Source of the DNA: Clostridiales bacterium
Lineage (GTDB): Bacteria > Bacillota > Clostridia > Oscillospirales > Oscillospiraceae
DNA: 64,000 nt
Reading direction: 5' to 3'
NCBI GenBank assembly: GCA_012523085.1
Contig: JAAYJC010000138.1
Span: 1-64,000, forward strand
The notes under the pieces are model-generated. The model saw only the letters and a list, made by a program, of their open reading frames with translations. It ran no database searches and had not been told where the DNA came from. Shown piece by piece: positions 25,552 through 34,885 of this stretch. Within the stretch, counting starts at the first letter, position 1. The number at the start of each line of letters is the position of its first letter. Made by a program: the position numbers and the translations under genes.

Positions 25552-26712
25552 ATGGGTAAGTTCGATCATCTTTTTCATGAGTTCGTTCCTCAGGAAACAA
25601 ACTGGGGAGACTGGTGCCATTCACCGCAGGCGTATTTCAGAGGAGACAGCGATATCCCCGGCGCTAACATGAGCTGCGGATTCCAAGTTTTTAAAGCACC
25701 GGTTTTTTTGGAAAGGGAACCGCATTTCCACAGGGAAGAGGAGTATCTGGTTTTCCTGGGCGCCAAGCTGCCCGATGTGTTCAGCTCCTTCGACGCAGAA
25801 ATCGAGTTTTTTATGGGGCCTACGCTGGACGAGATGGAGAAGATCGTGATAACAAAGCCGACGATCATCCGCATACCGAAATGCATGTGGCACAGTCCGT
25901 TGGATTTCAAGCGCATGACGAAACCCGTGTTGTTTCAGGCGGTGGCGATGCACGGCAAGTTCGGCTCAATCAAGCTCAGACAGGATAATAATGGAAGAAA
26001 CCAATATATATATACCGGAGACGAGGCACGTCCGTGCGTATTTGACGCTTCGAAAACATGCGATTACTGCGGTAAATGCTTTGATCGCGATGCGACTCTG
26101 GATAACCGCGAGGCGATTGAACCTTATTGGACCGTAAAGGATAGCCCGCTGAGCGACGCAATAAAGGCTTTGATCTGCGAACTGCCTGCTGAGAATACCA
26201 AATGGGGTGATTGGTGTCCCACGCCTCAGGCTTACTTCAGGGGTGAGACGTATTTGCCCGGCGCGAATTACCATGTCGGATTCCAGGTTTTCACCGGCGA
26301 ACTGGATATGGAAGATTCTCATTTCCATCAGGGCGCCGACGAATACATATTCTTTATGGGCGCCGACCCGATGAATATCTTTGATTTCGACTGCGAGATT
26401 ACGTTCAACATCGGAGACGATCCCGATCATATGGAGCAGCACATTATAACAAAACCGACGGTCGTCATGTTGCCGCCGACGGTATGGCACAGTCCGTTCC
26501 TGTTTAGAAAAATGAAAAAACCCGTGCTTTTCCAGGCGGCTTTCCAAGCCGGCTGCTGGGGAACAATCGTCAGAGAGAAAAACGAAAAGGGTGAATGGAT
26601 TTACACCTATAGGGGTGACAATGTGCGCTACTGCAGGCACAGACCCGGTGAAAAATGCACGCTTTGCGGTAAATGCTTCAGCATCAAAGCCGGCGATGAT
26701 TTGGCGAAATAA
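25552..26712 (+). CDS. duplicated cupin protein with CxxCGKCF motifs
   Basis: 386 residues made of two halves of about 190 residues that repeat the same motif order: NWGDWCHSPQAYFRG / KWGDWCPTPQAYFRG; PHFHREEEYLVF / SHFHQGADEYIFF; ITKPTIIRIPKCMWHSPL / ITKPTVVMLPPTVWHSPF; and CDYCGKCF / CTLCGKCF. The His-x-His...Glu...His pattern is that of metal-binding cupins, and each half ends in a CxxCGKCF knuckle that could bind zinc or another metal. I do not know a characterised protein with this combination. It has its own AGGAGG, precedes a terminator, and sits at the border of the accessory metabolic region with a LysR gene downstream. Its reaction is unknown. Confidence 0.75.
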   Translation: MGKFDHLFHEFVPQETNWGDWCHSPQAYFRGDSDIPGANMSCGFQVFKAPVFLEREPHFHREEEYLVFLGAKLPDVFSSFDAEIEFFMGPTLDEMEKIVITKPTIIRIPKCMWHSPLDFKRMTKPVLFQAVAMHGKFGSIKLRQDNNGRNQYIYTGDEARPCVFDASKTCDYCGKCFDRDATLDNREAIEPYWTVKDSPLSDAIKALICELPAENTKWGDWCPTPQAYFRGETYLPGANYHVGFQVFTGELDMEDSHFHQGADEYIFFMGADPMNIFDFDCEITFNIGDDPDHMEQHIITKPTVVMLPPTVWHSPFLFRKMKKPVLFQAAFQAGCWGTIVREKNEKGEWIYTYRGDNVRYCRHRPGEKCTLCGKCFSIKAGDDLAK

Positions 26713-26786
26713 AAACGGGTCTTGTACCATGCGATAGGGCGTTTTGCCTGAACCCGGGATATGCGTTGAAAGATGCACAATATGTT

Positions 26787-26824
26787 AGCGGCTTGCGGGA
26801 ATGATCCGGCAAGCCGCTATTTTA
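26787..26824 (+). terminator. terminator after the cupin gene
   Basis: AGCGGCTTGC (26787-26796) pairs perfectly with GCAAGCCGCT (26809-26818), followed by ATTTTAG. The rest of 26713-27058 holds no gene; it contains the leader of the LysR gene. Confidence 0.7.
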
Positions 26825-27058
26825 GTGTGCCATTTAACGCCCCGATTGAAACGATTGCGCATTTTCGCTATTGTCGATTGCATAAAAATCATGTAAAATA
26901 TGAAGTAGTATAGAGAAGGTTATTTGATTTATAACCGGCAAGGAACGGATATAATCCGATTGCAACCGGTATAATAACCGTATTTTGACGTTTTTGTACT
27001 GCCTTAAAACGGCGCCGGCCTGCCGTTTTTGCTCATCCGGAACAGAGGAGGTATAAAT

Positions 27059-27952
27059 TTGGACCTGTTTTTGCTGGTTTGTTTTGTCGCACTGGCAAAA
27101 CATTTAAAATTTTCCGAGGCAGCTGATTCTTTGTATCTTTCTCAGTCGGCATTTTCCAGGCAGATACAAAACCTTGAAAACGAGTTAGGCGTAAAGCTCT
27201 TTCACCGCACCGCATGGACAACTGAACTGACCGAAGCGGGAAAAGCGATTTATCCGATGGCGCAGAACATCACATCTCAATTTGAAACGGCAAAAGCTGA
27301 GCTGGATCAATACCGGCGTGACAGTAAAGCAAGGCTTATTCTTTCCACGGTATCTTTTCTATCGCAGTATAATCTATCCGACCTTCTGTTTTCGTTCATG
27401 AATGCGTATCCGGATATCCGCCTTGAAGTGATAGAATGCGACAGCAGCATATCTATGGACATGCTTCAGGCAGATAAGGTAGATATGAGCATTATTTTTA
27501 CGGATAAGTGCGATGGCGGAAAATATAGCTATTACCCTATTTTGAAGGATAAACTGGCTCTTTTTGTGGGAAAGCAACACCCGTTGTGCGCACGGGACAA
27601 GGTCCATCTATCCGAACTGAGCAATGAAAGTTTTCATATTTTACATGAAATGCATTTGTACTCCTTTACTCTGGATCAGTTTAAAAAAGCCGGATTTAAG
27701 CCGAAACTGAGTACATACGGGCTATGGATCAACACTGCGGAAAAACTGCTGCAATTCAGTAACAACATATCCATAATTCCGGGAAAAATGGGTGAATATA
27801 AAATGAATCCCAATATCAAAATGATTGAACTCGAGGGTACGGATGCGTTGTATTTATCCGTTGTGACCAAGAAGAACCCTTCATCCCAGACGATCATGTC
27901 TTTTTTTGAGCACTTGAAACACTTGGGTTTGTGGATGGCCGATTCCAGATAA
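27059..27952 (+). CDS. LysR-family transcriptional regulator
   Basis: 297 residues from a TTG at 27059, seven bases after GAGGAGGT (27045-27051); the upstream ATG at 27029 has no such site. The N-terminal winged helix is standard (LKFSEAADSLYLSQSAFSRQIQNLE) and is followed by an effector-binding domain. It faces another LysR gene across tandem terminators and lies beside the cupin gene, so it may control that or the catabolic cluster. No ligand can be inferred. Confidence 0.85.
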   Translation: MDLFLLVCFVALAKHLKFSEAADSLYLSQSAFSRQIQNLENELGVKLFHRTAWTTELTEAGKAIYPMAQNITSQFETAKAELDQYRRDSKARLILSTVSFLSQYNLSDLLFSFMNAYPDIRLEVIECDSSISMDMLQADKVDMSIIFTDKCDGGKYSYYPILKDKLALFVGKQHPLCARDKVHLSELSNESFHILHEMHLYSFTLDQFKKAGFKPKLSTYGLWINTAEKLLQFSNNISIIPGKMGEYKMNPNIKMIELEGTDALYLSVVTKKNPSSQTIMSFFEHLKHLGLWMADSR

Positions 27953-27972
27953 TCCACGGGTATAAACGCTAA

Positions 27973-28020
27973 GCGGGGGCTTTGCCCCCGCCTTTGTATG
28001 GGCGGGGATTTGTTCCCGCC
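27973..28020. terminator. tandem hairpins between convergent LysR genes
   Basis: GCGGGGGC-TTT-GCCCCCGC (27973-27991), followed by CTTTG, and then GGCGGGGA...TCCCGCC (28001-28020), followed by GTTTCTT. They separate the genes ending at 27952 and 28131. Confidence 0.65.
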
Positions 28021-28130
28021 GTTTCTTCGACCTGTACAAAAATGCACGTATGTGCGTTGTTTATACTGTTCTTCGACTTGAAAAACGGTATAGGGTCAGG
28101 ACAGATTATAAAATCGGAATGCGCCCCTTG

Positions 28131-28994
28131 TTACTTCGAAATGTAATCGATGAGCTTTTCGCATGCCTGGGACGGATAATTGGCGGGACAGATTAAAGAC
28201 ATGGTCAGCCGGGGCTGTTCTGTGAGCGATAGTGCCACCAGCCTGTCGTCGTTGAAGTTTTCCACCACATTTCGCATCAGCAGGGAAACAAAATTATTCT
28301 TACACAGATACTCCATGATTGTATACATGCGCAAATCAAGATCCATCTCGTTTGGTACGAAGTCTGCGCTGATGCAGGTATGCAGCAAAAAGGCATACAT
28401 CGGAAAATCACCCTTGAACAGAATAAACTGTTCGTCTTTGAGTTCGGAAACGCTGATGGATGTCCGATCTGCCAGGGGATGGTTTTTGTTCACGACGGCT
28501 ACCAGATCGACTTCCCTGATGGGAAAGGTGTACAGATATTTTCTGGGCAGGAATTCCTTGTAAATGATTGCGGCGTCTACGGTTTGTTTATCAAGCGCCT
28601 GCTGCACACCGTTTACGGTGTTTTCTTCGACGGATAGATTGATATAAGGATACTGCTCCATAAAATTATTGACAATCTTGATGATTTGAGACTGATGGAA
28701 CATAGATATCACATTGATTTTCATCGGCCATTTCGTTGTATAACCGCTGATTTCGGTTAAGAGGTCTTCATATTTCTTCATCATATATTGAATTCTCGGG
28801 TACAGCAGTTTTCCTTCCTTGGTCATTTCCAGGCCGTTTGCTGTTTTAACGAACATTTTTGCTGCAAATTCGCTTTCCATATGCTCAATATACTTCGATA
28901 GCGTGGAAGGATGAATTCCCATAATTGTTGCCGTATCAACCTGCTTTTTTGTATAAACCAGGCTGATGAAGCATTTCATTTGCATGACGGTCAC
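28131..28994 (-). CDS. LysR-family transcriptional regulator
   Basis: 287 residues. The GTG at 28994 is preferred because GGAGG lies eight bases upstream on the minus strand; the ATG three codons later and a longer frame from 29036 are alternatives. The DNA-binding part (TATIMGIHPSTLSKYIEHMESEF) is a LysR-type helix-turn-helix, and the effector domain follows. It is transcribed in the same direction as the FAD oxidoreductase gene upstream of it, from which a strong terminator separates it. It is a candidate regulator of that gene and of the divergent operon at 31159. Confidence 0.8.
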   Translation of the reverse strand: MTVMQMKCFISLVYTKKQVDTATIMGIHPSTLSKYIEHMESEFAAKMFVKTANGLEMTKEGKLLYPRIQYMMKKYEDLLTEISGYTTKWPMKINVISMFHQSQIIKIVNNFMEQYPYINLSVEENTVNGVQQALDKQTVDAAIIYKEFLPRKYLYTFPIREVDLVAVVNKNHPLADRTSISVSELKDEQFILFKGDFPMYAFLLHTCISADFVPNEMDLDLRMYTIMEYLCKNNFVSLLMRNVVENFNDDRLVALSLTEQPRLTMSLICPANYPSQACEKLIDYISK

Positions 28995-29102
28995 AGCGTT
29001 TGCCTCCTTTGCATTTACCCGCGGACTTTCCCCCATGGCCTTTTAGTATCATATAATATATGTATTCAATAGTATATCATATCTTTAAGTCCGGTGGTAT
29101 GC

Positions 29103-29148
29103 AAAAACGGACTCCTTGAAGATTTTCATCTTTTTGGAGTCCGTTTTT
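29103..29148 (-). terminator. terminator of the FAD oxidoreductase gene
   Basis: AAAAACGGACTCC (29103-29115) pairs perfectly with GGAGTCCGTTTTT (29136-29148). The A and T runs at both ends make it effective in either direction. It lies 155 bases beyond the leftward gene ending at 29303. The rest of 28995-29302 shows no gene. Confidence 0.75.
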
Positions 29149-29302
29149 GCATGCATGCTTCTATCTATATCCAGCGGCCTTTGCATCCAAAGGTTTAATA
29201 AACGCGTCGGGTTAATTTTCGCAAAATGAAAATCAGGATTGTAATAATACAGCTATAGGAAATATAACGGCGGGAGTTGATTAAACCGGATGCAAGGGGT
29301 CA

Positions 29303-30745
29303 CTAGCGCACGCCTTCAAGTATGACGCCCTGACTGCGAAGGACATCCTGCAGTTCCTTGACGTATTTTTCTTCCTCCAGTTGTCTTGGGGTTACCCCAA
29401 ATTTAACGCAGAGACCCGCTGCCGCACCGGCAGCCTGTCCCGTGACCATCGTTTCCTGCAGGAAGCGCTGATACGCGGGCCTTTCAGCTGAAACATGCTT
29501 GCCCGCAATCAACAGGTTTTCTATTTTACGGGGGACGAGCATACGGTATGGCATATCATAAGAACCGCCGTCCGGAACGATGGCTCCGCCCAGTTTGGAG
29601 CTTGCAAGCGTCCGGGTATCGGCAACATGTACGCCGCCTGCTGCAAAGTTATTCTTTCCGATGCAGTCATAAAAACGAGCACCGCGGCCGACATCCTCGG
29701 TCTTTAGCACATAGTCGCCCATGATTCTGCGACCCTCGCGAAGCCTCAGCTCCATGCCAATCTTGACAATATATGCGTTTTTAAAGCCGGGCATGTATTT
29801 TTTGAATGCCTTCGCTGCGATTTGTATCTGACGGCGGCATTCTATTTCGGCTGCCGTGAGATCCCAGGCATCGCAAGACCAGAGATTTCCGATTTGTGCG
29901 GAGTGCTGGAAATGAGCTTGAATGACATTTCCGTCCGGACGGGGAGCCATGAAGAAGCCCATGCCGGCATACGGGTGCCAGTCGCCGTTTTTGATCGCTT
30001 CATTCATGATGTCGTAGAAGCCGAGACAATCGCCGTAATCTTCCACATCTTCTATTTTTCTCAGCAGCGCGTAGCGTTTCTCAGGATCTCTCGTGCCGCC
30101 GCGCGGTTGAATCTGGTCGGGATGCGCCCTGACATAATCGCGAAATTCGTTCCAGTCCACGCCGTCCATGGTGAAGCACAGCGAATGGGGTTCATTGTCT
30201 TCTCTGGATAAAAGTTCAAAATCACAGCCCGCGCGGGCAGCAATGTCGCCCTCGCCGGTGCATTCGATGACTACTTTTGCCTCTATGTACTCGCGGCCGT
30301 TTGCATTTTCCACGATGACGCCGTTGACATTATTTCCGTTCTTGATTACGTCCACCACCAACGAGTGCAGCAGCAGGTGTACGTTATTTTCCGTCATCAT
30401 CTGGAATATGAGAAGGCCCCACCATTCCGGATCAACAAAAGAGAAAATATAGCCGGATCCGGCGCGGTACTCATTCAGGTTATGAGGCGAAGCATGATTT
30501 TCCTTCAGCAAACGCGCATGCGTTTCTTCCAGAATACCCGCTATTATCTGTTCGCCATGATCATTGAACAGGTGAGCATACGAGAATCCCGGAGGGCCGG
30601 AAACGTTCATTTGCCCGCCCAAAACACCGAGCCGCTCAATGAGAAGAGTTTTGGCTCCGGTTCTCGCGGAGGCGATTGCGGCGGCTACGCCGGAGGTACC
30701 TCCGCCGCATACGACTACATCATACTTATACCTGTTGTTTTCCAC
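29303..30745 (-). CDS. FAD-dependent oxidoreductase (PF12831-type)
   Basis: 480 residues from a GTG at 30745, with AAGGA eight bases upstream. DVVVCGGGTSGVAAAIASAR is the FAD-binding N-terminus and GGQMNVSGPPGF follows as in this family. The C-terminal signature is LLIAGKHVSAERPAYQR, then MVTGQAAGAAAGLCVKFG. Substrates of the family are mostly unknown. The gene diverges from the UGSC-like operon across 413 bases that contain two related palindromes, so the two units are probably co-regulated. Confidence 0.8.
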   Translation of the reverse strand: MENNRYKYDVVVCGGGTSGVAAAIASARTGAKTLLIERLGVLGGQMNVSGPPGFSYAHLFNDHGEQIIAGILEETHARLLKENHASPHNLNEYRAGSGYIFSFVDPEWWGLLIFQMMTENNVHLLLHSLVVDVIKNGNNVNGVIVENANGREYIEAKVVIECTGEGDIAARAGCDFELLSREDNEPHSLCFTMDGVDWNEFRDYVRAHPDQIQPRGGTRDPEKRYALLRKIEDVEDYGDCLGFYDIMNEAIKNGDWHPYAGMGFFMAPRPDGNVIQAHFQHSAQIGNLWSCDAWDLTAAEIECRRQIQIAAKAFKKYMPGFKNAYIVKIGMELRLREGRRIMGDYVLKTEDVGRGARFYDCIGKNNFAAGGVHVADTRTLASSKLGGAIVPDGGSYDMPYRMLVPRKIENLLIAGKHVSAERPAYQRFLQETMVTGQAAGAAAGLCVKFGVTPRQLEEEKYVKELQDVLRSQGVILEGVR

Positions 30746-30837
30746 ATTATCAGTCCTTTCACACCAAATATCTGTGCAGTATTTACATCATGTTAAACCA
30801 AACGATGTTTATACGCAATTCATATGGGTAAAAGAAC

Positions 30838-30895
30838 CGTTTCCGGAAACGAAACCGGTTATTACGGAATCGTAAAGATTATGTTTCCGAAAACA
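30838..30895. promoter_or_regulatory. pair of related palindromes in a divergent promoter region
   Basis: CGTTTCCGGAAACG (30838-30851) is a perfect 14-bp palindrome. TGTTTCCGAAAACA (30882-30895) is a near-perfect version of the same motif, 44 bp further on (about four helical turns). They lie between the divergent genes at 29303 and 31159 and would suit a dimeric regulator. The rest of 30746-31158 is AT-rich without genes. Confidence 0.5.
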
Positions 30896-31158
30896 GATAA
30901 ATAGCCGTTTGTCCGATTTATTTCGGCAAGATGAACTAGTAAAAAGGCAAATATTTAGGTAAAATGACGGTATAGCATAGCGAAATGAAGGGATAACAGG
31001 CGAAATAGCTATATATTTTAAATATGTCAAGTTGTTCTTTATGAATTGAGATTGAAAACGATATTAAACAAATATAGAATTTCGTTAAGAAATGCCGACG
31101 CGGAAAATGCAGATAAAAGCCGGCATGAGATAAGTGAAGGGAAGGGATTCATACTACT

Positions 31159-32874
31159 GTGAAAAATACAGAACAGGCGTTATTGATTGATCCGAGAGGG
31201 TATCAGGAAAGAAACGTTATTAAGCTGGCGCCGCGTGTTTCCGTGGAGGAGCTGAAAAACGGAAAGATACTGTTTTATAACAATACCAAGCTGGATTTTT
31301 GCAATTATATGACAGTATTTGATCGGATAAAAGAACGGTTCCGGGAAATGGGTATTGCAAATTACGTTGAGTTTACCGAAACGGTTCGCGGCAAAGATAC
31401 CCCCGCTCTCGAGAAATATGCCGCTATGCTGGCCGACTCAAAGCCGACGGCGGCGGTTGTCGCATTCGGTGACATGGGAACCTCTTCATCAACAACAATT
31501 CTGACAATAGCTCTGGAAAAGCTTGGTATACCAACCGTGTATATGACAGCACCTCCGGGATCGGCCATTACGGAAGGCGTAGCGGTTTATCGCGCAGGAA
31601 ATCTTTGCCTGTGCTCCATTGATGTTTATCAGGCAAGTACGGTTGAGGAAGTTTCGGCGCAGATCGATTTGAAGTGGGACTATATCATCTCAGCACTGAC
31701 AAAAAACGGCGAGGATTTGCGCAAACTCTCACAGATAGACTTCAAAATGGATACAACGGCACCGGCAATGGACGGATTTCTTCCGTTTATACCGAAATAC
31801 GATGAAGAAAAAGCTGCAGAGCCCGGCTCTTATATGGAAGAGATCAACGAATATTTTAACGCAGAACACATCAGCGACGGGCTGCCGATTATACCGCCCA
31901 CCAAAAGAAGATATGAAAAGATGATGGCATACTGCCCGTTTGATGAAGACCTTGTTCTGTGCAGCAAGGTCGGACCAACAGGTAAAGACATTACGGTAAA
32001 GGATGTTGCTGTCGCTGCCGTTATGGCCGGCTGCACCCCGAAGGCCATGCCGGTACTGGTCGCTGCCTTCAAAGCGCTGAACAGTCCGCTGTATAACCTC
32101 AATCAGTCCGTTACCACCTCACACCCCGGCGGCAACATGGTGTTGGTGTCGGGCCCGATTGCTCAGGAGATCGGTATATCCGGCAAACAGGGATGCCAGG
32201 GTCCCGGTTACCCGATGAATGCGACAATAGGCCGGGCAGTTAATTTGGTTATTATGAACGTGTGCAGATCCGTACCCGGTATATGCGATCTTGACTGTAT
32301 CGCATCGCAGGCCGAATTTACGTTTTGCTTTGCCGAGGAGCCGGAGCTTGCACAGTGGAACATGATCAATGAAGACCGTTTCGACAGCAAGACGACAACT
32401 GTTTATGTGCTGAAGGCGGAGCCATTACATGACATTATCGACTTTTTAAGCCTTGACGGACATGATTTGCTGGATACCATAACACACTGCTGCACTACCC
32501 TGGGGTCAAATAACGCGTACATGCCGGGCCCGTTGATTGTTTGCCTGACGCCGGATCACGGGATGATGCTGAAAAAAAGCGGTTACACCAAGGAGATGAT
32601 TCAGGAACATATACACACTTACGCTTATCACGAGGTACCCATGGTTCGCAACCGAGGCTTGGTTCCGGTTCGGCCGGCAAGATTCAAAAACAAACACCCG
32701 ATGCCGGTTACACGAAGCCCGAAAGATGTGGAGGTTGTCGTAATCGGCGGACGAGGAGGACATTCCGGTGTTATTTTACCATGGGCACTACACAGCGAGG
32801 GATGCGTAGAGCCGATTGCTCTGCCGGACGGAAAAATTGCAGAAACCATCGAAGAGTTCAAGGTCAACCGCTAA
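31159..32874 (+). CDS. UGSC-like domain protein with C-terminal extension
   Basis: 571 residues from a GTG at 31159. Residues 1-190 resemble the UGSC family (named for a selenocysteine/cysteine-Gly-Ser-Cys site): VVAFGDMGTSSSTT occupies the motif position, but selenocysteine and cysteine are replaced (Met and Ser), so thiol chemistry there is lost. Residues ~235-571 match the second domain that often accompanies it (ISDGLPIIPPTKRRYEKMM; DVAVAAVMAGCTPKAMPVL). The molecular function of the family is unknown. It opens a + strand series with the lipoprotein, UroD, AcnX and QueG-like genes. The family assignment is from memory. Confidence 0.6.
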   Translation: MKNTEQALLIDPRGYQERNVIKLAPRVSVEELKNGKILFYNNTKLDFCNYMTVFDRIKERFREMGIANYVEFTETVRGKDTPALEKYAAMLADSKPTAAVVAFGDMGTSSSTTILTIALEKLGIPTVYMTAPPGSAITEGVAVYRAGNLCLCSIDVYQASTVEEVSAQIDLKWDYIISALTKNGEDLRKLSQIDFKMDTTAPAMDGFLPFIPKYDEEKAAEPGSYMEEINEYFNAEHISDGLPIIPPTKRRYEKMMAYCPFDEDLVLCSKVGPTGKDITVKDVAVAAVMAGCTPKAMPVLVAAFKALNSPLYNLNQSVTTSHPGGNMVLVSGPIAQEIGISGKQGCQGPGYPMNATIGRAVNLVIMNVCRSVPGICDLDCIASQAEFTFCFAEEPELAQWNMINEDRFDSKTTTVYVLKAEPLHDIIDFLSLDGHDLLDTITHCCTTLGSNNAYMPGPLIVCLTPDHGMMLKKSGYTKEMIQEHIHTYAYHEVPMVRNRGLVPVRPARFKNKHPMPVTRSPKDVEVVVIGGRGGHSGVILPWALHSEGCVEPIALPDGKIAETIEEFKVNR

Positions 32875-32985
32875 ACGTTTTTAACGGCGCAGGCAAAACA
32901 TGATTTTTAGGCGCAAGCCTGAAAGATACGCGTAAAATAAAAAGTTTCTGTTTGGATGATAAAATGAAAAGAAAGGGAATGTGCT

Positions 32986-34734
32986 ATGAAGAAAATACTA
33001 TCTTTGCTGCTTGCTGCTCTGATGATCTTCGTGTTTTTCGCCGGTTGCGGTGAAAAAGAGACAGTGAACACAGATCCGACAAGCACGCAGGCAGCCACGG
33101 AGAAACCGGACCCGACCGCCGGAGAATTGACGCCGGATCCGGATGATGACTCCCCGTATAACTTTGCAATCGGAAAATATGAAGTAAACGAAAAAGGATT
33201 TCCCGTTGCGCCTTATGAGTATGAGTTGCCGATCTCCACAACCGACGAGTCCTTGTCCTACTGGACCTCCACCTATACCCCGCAATATATACCCGAAGAA
33301 GGGTATGAAACGCTGCCGCTTTTTGTGGATCTTCAAAACATGACCGGTGTCAATATCGAATATGTGCTTGTACCGGTTGCGACTATGCGCGAGCAGTATA
33401 CGACACTTCTGGCTGCGGACGATCTGTGCGACATGACCTGTAATGCCGTTTCCTATCAGTCCGGTACTTTTGAAGAGGCCATAGAAGACGGATTCTGGGC
33501 AAATATCTACGATTACATGGAATATGCTCCGAACTATATTTACCAGTCGACCTTTGATCCGGCAGACGATCAGACTTATGCGAAGGTTTTCTATCAAGAT
33601 GATATGATCGTGGCTTTTTATACCATATACACCGAATCCTTTATCAATGGCAATCTTATGGTCAGAGGAGACTGGCTGGACGACGTTGGTTTGAATGCTG
33701 ACGATGTTGTCACCTTCGATGATATGCACAACATGCTGACGCTCTTTAAGACCAATATCGAAACCGTAACCTTCCCCTGGTTCTTGAATGCAACAATCGA
33801 TGTACCGGGTGCTTACTATCTGACGGCTTCTGATACGATCCCCGTTGTCAACCCCACCACTCTCCCTCCGGCTTATGTGATTGATGGCGAAGTTAAATTT
33901 CCCAATATGAATGAGACAGACAGAGAGTTCGTTACCATGATCAGCCAGTGGTTTAGCGAAGGTTTAATCGATCCCGAATGGAACGGGAATCTCGAACAGA
34001 TCAACGCGAAAATCTACTCGGGCGCGACCGGAGCCAGATTTATGGCACCCGGCGACGTATTGGGAAACGAACTCAACACAACGAACGATCCCGATGTGGA
34101 ATGGAGACCTGTTCATAAGCCGCTCAAAAATACCGATCAGACGATACACCTCGGCGGAAGGCCGTCACGTCTTGTTTACGGAAGCGCAACCATAAGCCAA
34201 AAATGCGAAAACATTCCTCTGGCTATGACCTGGCTGGATTTCCGTTACAGTGCGACCGGTTCGGTATTGCTCTCCTATGGATCGGAAGGGCAGCTTTTCA
34301 CCAGAGATGAGAACGGCAAATTCACGGCTACGGAATTTGCACTCAATCACGAAGCAGGCTATAGCTGGGCCCTGACATTGTTTGCCCTCAACGGACTGAT
34401 TGACTGCGGAATGCAGGATAACAACCGGAAATATGCGTACGAAGGCGGCGAACGGCTCCAGGTTATGCATGAATACTGGGCTGACTTCAAATATGACGGA
34501 ATTTATGATATGCCGGCCAGGGTGAAGCTTACCACCGACCAATCCGACGAAGTGGGCATATACAGGCCGGATATCGTCACCTACCTTAACGAGAATTACT
34601 TCTCCTTCATAGACGGCTCCAAGCCGCTTAGCGAATGGGATTCTTATGTGCAGGGGCTTAAGGATATCGGCATGACCAGAATCATTGAAATTTATCAAGA
34701 TGCCTACGATACGTATATAGAATCACTGGGCTAA
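32986..34734 (+). CDS. extracellular solute-binding lipoprotein (paralogue of the one at 9257)
   Basis: 582 residues with a lipoprotein signal (MKKILSLLLAALMIFVFFAG followed by C; lipobox FAGC) and a Thr/Pro/Asp-rich linker. The mature part aligns along its length with the protein at 9257 (PYEYELP, YTPQYIPEEGYE, TTLLAADDLCDMTCNAVSY, and a C-terminal LSEWDSYVQGLKDIG). It has the family-1 solute-binding fold, anchored outside the membrane. As at 9257, no permease or ATPase follows; instead a UroD-family gene comes next. The ligand is unknown; it is probably the substrate of the adjacent enzymes. Confidence 0.82.
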   Translation: MKKILSLLLAALMIFVFFAGCGEKETVNTDPTSTQAATEKPDPTAGELTPDPDDDSPYNFAIGKYEVNEKGFPVAPYEYELPISTTDESLSYWTSTYTPQYIPEEGYETLPLFVDLQNMTGVNIEYVLVPVATMREQYTTLLAADDLCDMTCNAVSYQSGTFEEAIEDGFWANIYDYMEYAPNYIYQSTFDPADDQTYAKVFYQDDMIVAFYTIYTESFINGNLMVRGDWLDDVGLNADDVVTFDDMHNMLTLFKTNIETVTFPWFLNATIDVPGAYYLTASDTIPVVNPTTLPPAYVIDGEVKFPNMNETDREFVTMISQWFSEGLIDPEWNGNLEQINAKIYSGATGARFMAPGDVLGNELNTTNDPDVEWRPVHKPLKNTDQTIHLGGRPSRLVYGSATISQKCENIPLAMTWLDFRYSATGSVLLSYGSEGQLFTRDENGKFTATEFALNHEAGYSWALTLFALNGLIDCGMQDNNRKYAYEGGERLQVMHEYWADFKYDGIYDMPARVKLTTDQSDEVGIYRPDIVTYLNENYFSFIDGSKPLSEWDSYVQGLKDIGMTRIIEIYQDAYDTYIESLG

Positions 34735-34760
34735 CCAATATGTTATCATAATTACGCTCC

Positions 34761-34799
34761 GGGAAGGCAGCCGATTCGTACAGGATCTTCTGCCTTCCC
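34761..34799 (+). terminator. hairpin between lipoprotein and UroD-family genes
   Basis: GGGAAGGCAG (34761-34770) pairs perfectly with CTGCCTTCCC (34790-34799). No T-run follows. A hairpin also separates the paralogous pair at 11030-11064, so it is a shared feature of both modules. Confidence 0.5.
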
Positions 34800-34885
34800 A
34801 CATCTAAGCATACAATAGAACACAAGGATAGCCTGTTCCGCGATGGAATAAGCAAAAAAAAAGCAAAAGAAAAGGATTTACCCAT

